Positions 13,928 to 14,283 of a stretch of 14,283 nucleotides of DNA are shown piece after piece. The stretch comes from Bacteroidota bacterium (GTDB lineage: Bacteria > Bacteroidota > Bacteroidia > Chitinophagales > Chitinophagaceae). Under the pieces are notes generated by a model. That model was given only the letters and a program-made list of their open reading frames with translations, ran no database searches and was not told the origin of the DNA. Within the stretch, counting starts at the first letter, position 1; the number at the start of each line of letters is the position of its first letter. The position numbers were made by a program, and so were the translations under genes. The DNA is taken from positions 1-14,283 of the forward strand of contig JAEVYV010000194.1 of assembly GCA_023392575.1 (NCBI GenBank). Reading direction: 5' to 3'.

Positions 13928-14283
13928 TGCTATTATCGGCAGAACGACATATCACCCATATGGATCTCGATACCTTCTTTGTATCGGTGGAGCAGTTGCG
14001 CAATCCCAAACTCAAAGGAAGGCCCGTGCTCATTGGCGGCCTGAGTGACCGGGGGGTCGTGGCCTCCTGCAGTTATGAAGCAAGAAAGTTTGGCATCCAC
14101 AGCGGCATGCCTATGAAAACAGCAAGGCGCTTGTGTTCCCATGCCCTCGTGGTCAAAAGCGATTTTGAAGCCTACAGCAACTATTCCCGGCTGGTGACCG
14201 AAGTGGTGAGGGAAAACGTTCCGGTCTTTGAAAAAGCAAGCATTGATGAATTTTACATTGACCTAACCGGCATGGATAAGTTC
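13927..14283 (+). CDS. DNA polymerase IV / Y-family translesion polymerase (5' part, cut by window end)
   Basis: The ATG overlaps the dnaE stop by one base (TAATG at 13925-13929), so the genes are translationally coupled. The 119 visible codons cover the Y-family palm and fingers: THMDLDTFFVSVEQ with catalytic D13 and steric-gate position F18, RPVLIGG, VVASCSYEARKFGIHSGMPM (the family's YEAR..GV.SGM block) and SIDEFYIDLTG with the catalytic D107-E108 pair. All key residues are present, so unlike ImuB proteins, which lack the catalytic acids, this should be an active translesion polymerase of the DinB type. It probably works with the adjacent DnaE-like polymerase at damaged templates. The little-finger domain and beta-clamp motif lie beyond the window, so its full length cannot be judged. 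Confidence 0.93.
   Translation, partial: MLLSAERHITHMDLDTFFVSVEQLRNPKLKGRPVLIGGLSDRGVVASCSYEARKFGIHSGMPMKTARRLCSHALVVKSDFEAYSNYSRLVTEVVRENVPVFEKASIDEFYIDLTGMDKF

Noticed and set aside
1..14283. CRISPR array, toxin-antitoxin pair, retron or phage-defence system
   Set aside because: No regularly spaced repeats, reverse transcriptase, nuclease or toxin-like pair was found on either strand.

Overview
The window looks like chromosomal DNA from a member of the Bacteroidota, most likely the Chitinophagaceae or a close relative. Supporting signs are a FecR (DUF4974) / SusC-with-STN / SusD outer-membrane uptake locus, an RteC-family protein, a DUF3738-type gene remnant, a short DnaE followed by a Y-family polymerase, promoter-like sequence close to the TTTG / TAnnTTTG type, and the absence of clear Shine-Dalgarno sequences. 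The family-level placement is inference; no rRNA gene is present.

Layout, left to right. Positions 125-682 (minus) hold a decayed DUF3738-type gene: one in-frame TGA, two mutually compensating 1-nt frameshifts and no N-terminal half. An AraC-type regulator (705-1679, plus) begins 22 bp from its broken end. Next come a small membrane-protein ORF (1775-2167, plus) whose 3' part may be frameshifted, and a small exported protein (2231-2572, plus). A perfect 14-bp hairpin terminator (2593-2631) separates this plus-strand block from the convergent minus-strand uptake operon, read right to left: fecR-like anti-sigma (8907-7720), susC-like transporter with STN domain (7576-4037), susD-like lipoprotein (4016-2640). 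No ECF sigma factor gene is next to fecR.

The 378-bp gap at 8908-9285 has no ordinary gene but is structured. It holds 10-bp-phased A/T tracts, a 7-G run, a duplicated heptamer, a possible 24-codon leader peptide and two hairpins, the second terminator-like and ending 15 nt before an RteC-family gene (9286-9831, plus). A coiled-coil ORF continues in the same reading frame after the RteC TGA stop (to 10044). Convergent to it is a two-gene minus operon: an exported OB-fold-like protein (10710-10300) overlapping by one base a small conserved-looking protein (10300-10106), whose C-terminus appears to run on in another frame to 10054.

The right end is a mutagenesis-type polymerase cassette on the plus strand: a 983-residue DnaE-like polymerase with intact polymerase aspartates but a PHP domain lacking its usual metal ligands (10976-13927), overlapping by one base (TAATG) a DinB/Pol IV-like gene cut by the window edge (13927-14283). 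A 9-bp inverted repeat overlaps the likely promoter of this cassette.

Functionally, the left half is nutrient uptake and its signalling, the right half is translesion or error-prone DNA synthesis, and the middle holds an orphan RteC-type regulator with an attenuator-like leader. Several short genes show broken frames while all long genes are intact. This argues for real decay of dispensable genes over general sequence error, but error cannot be excluded.
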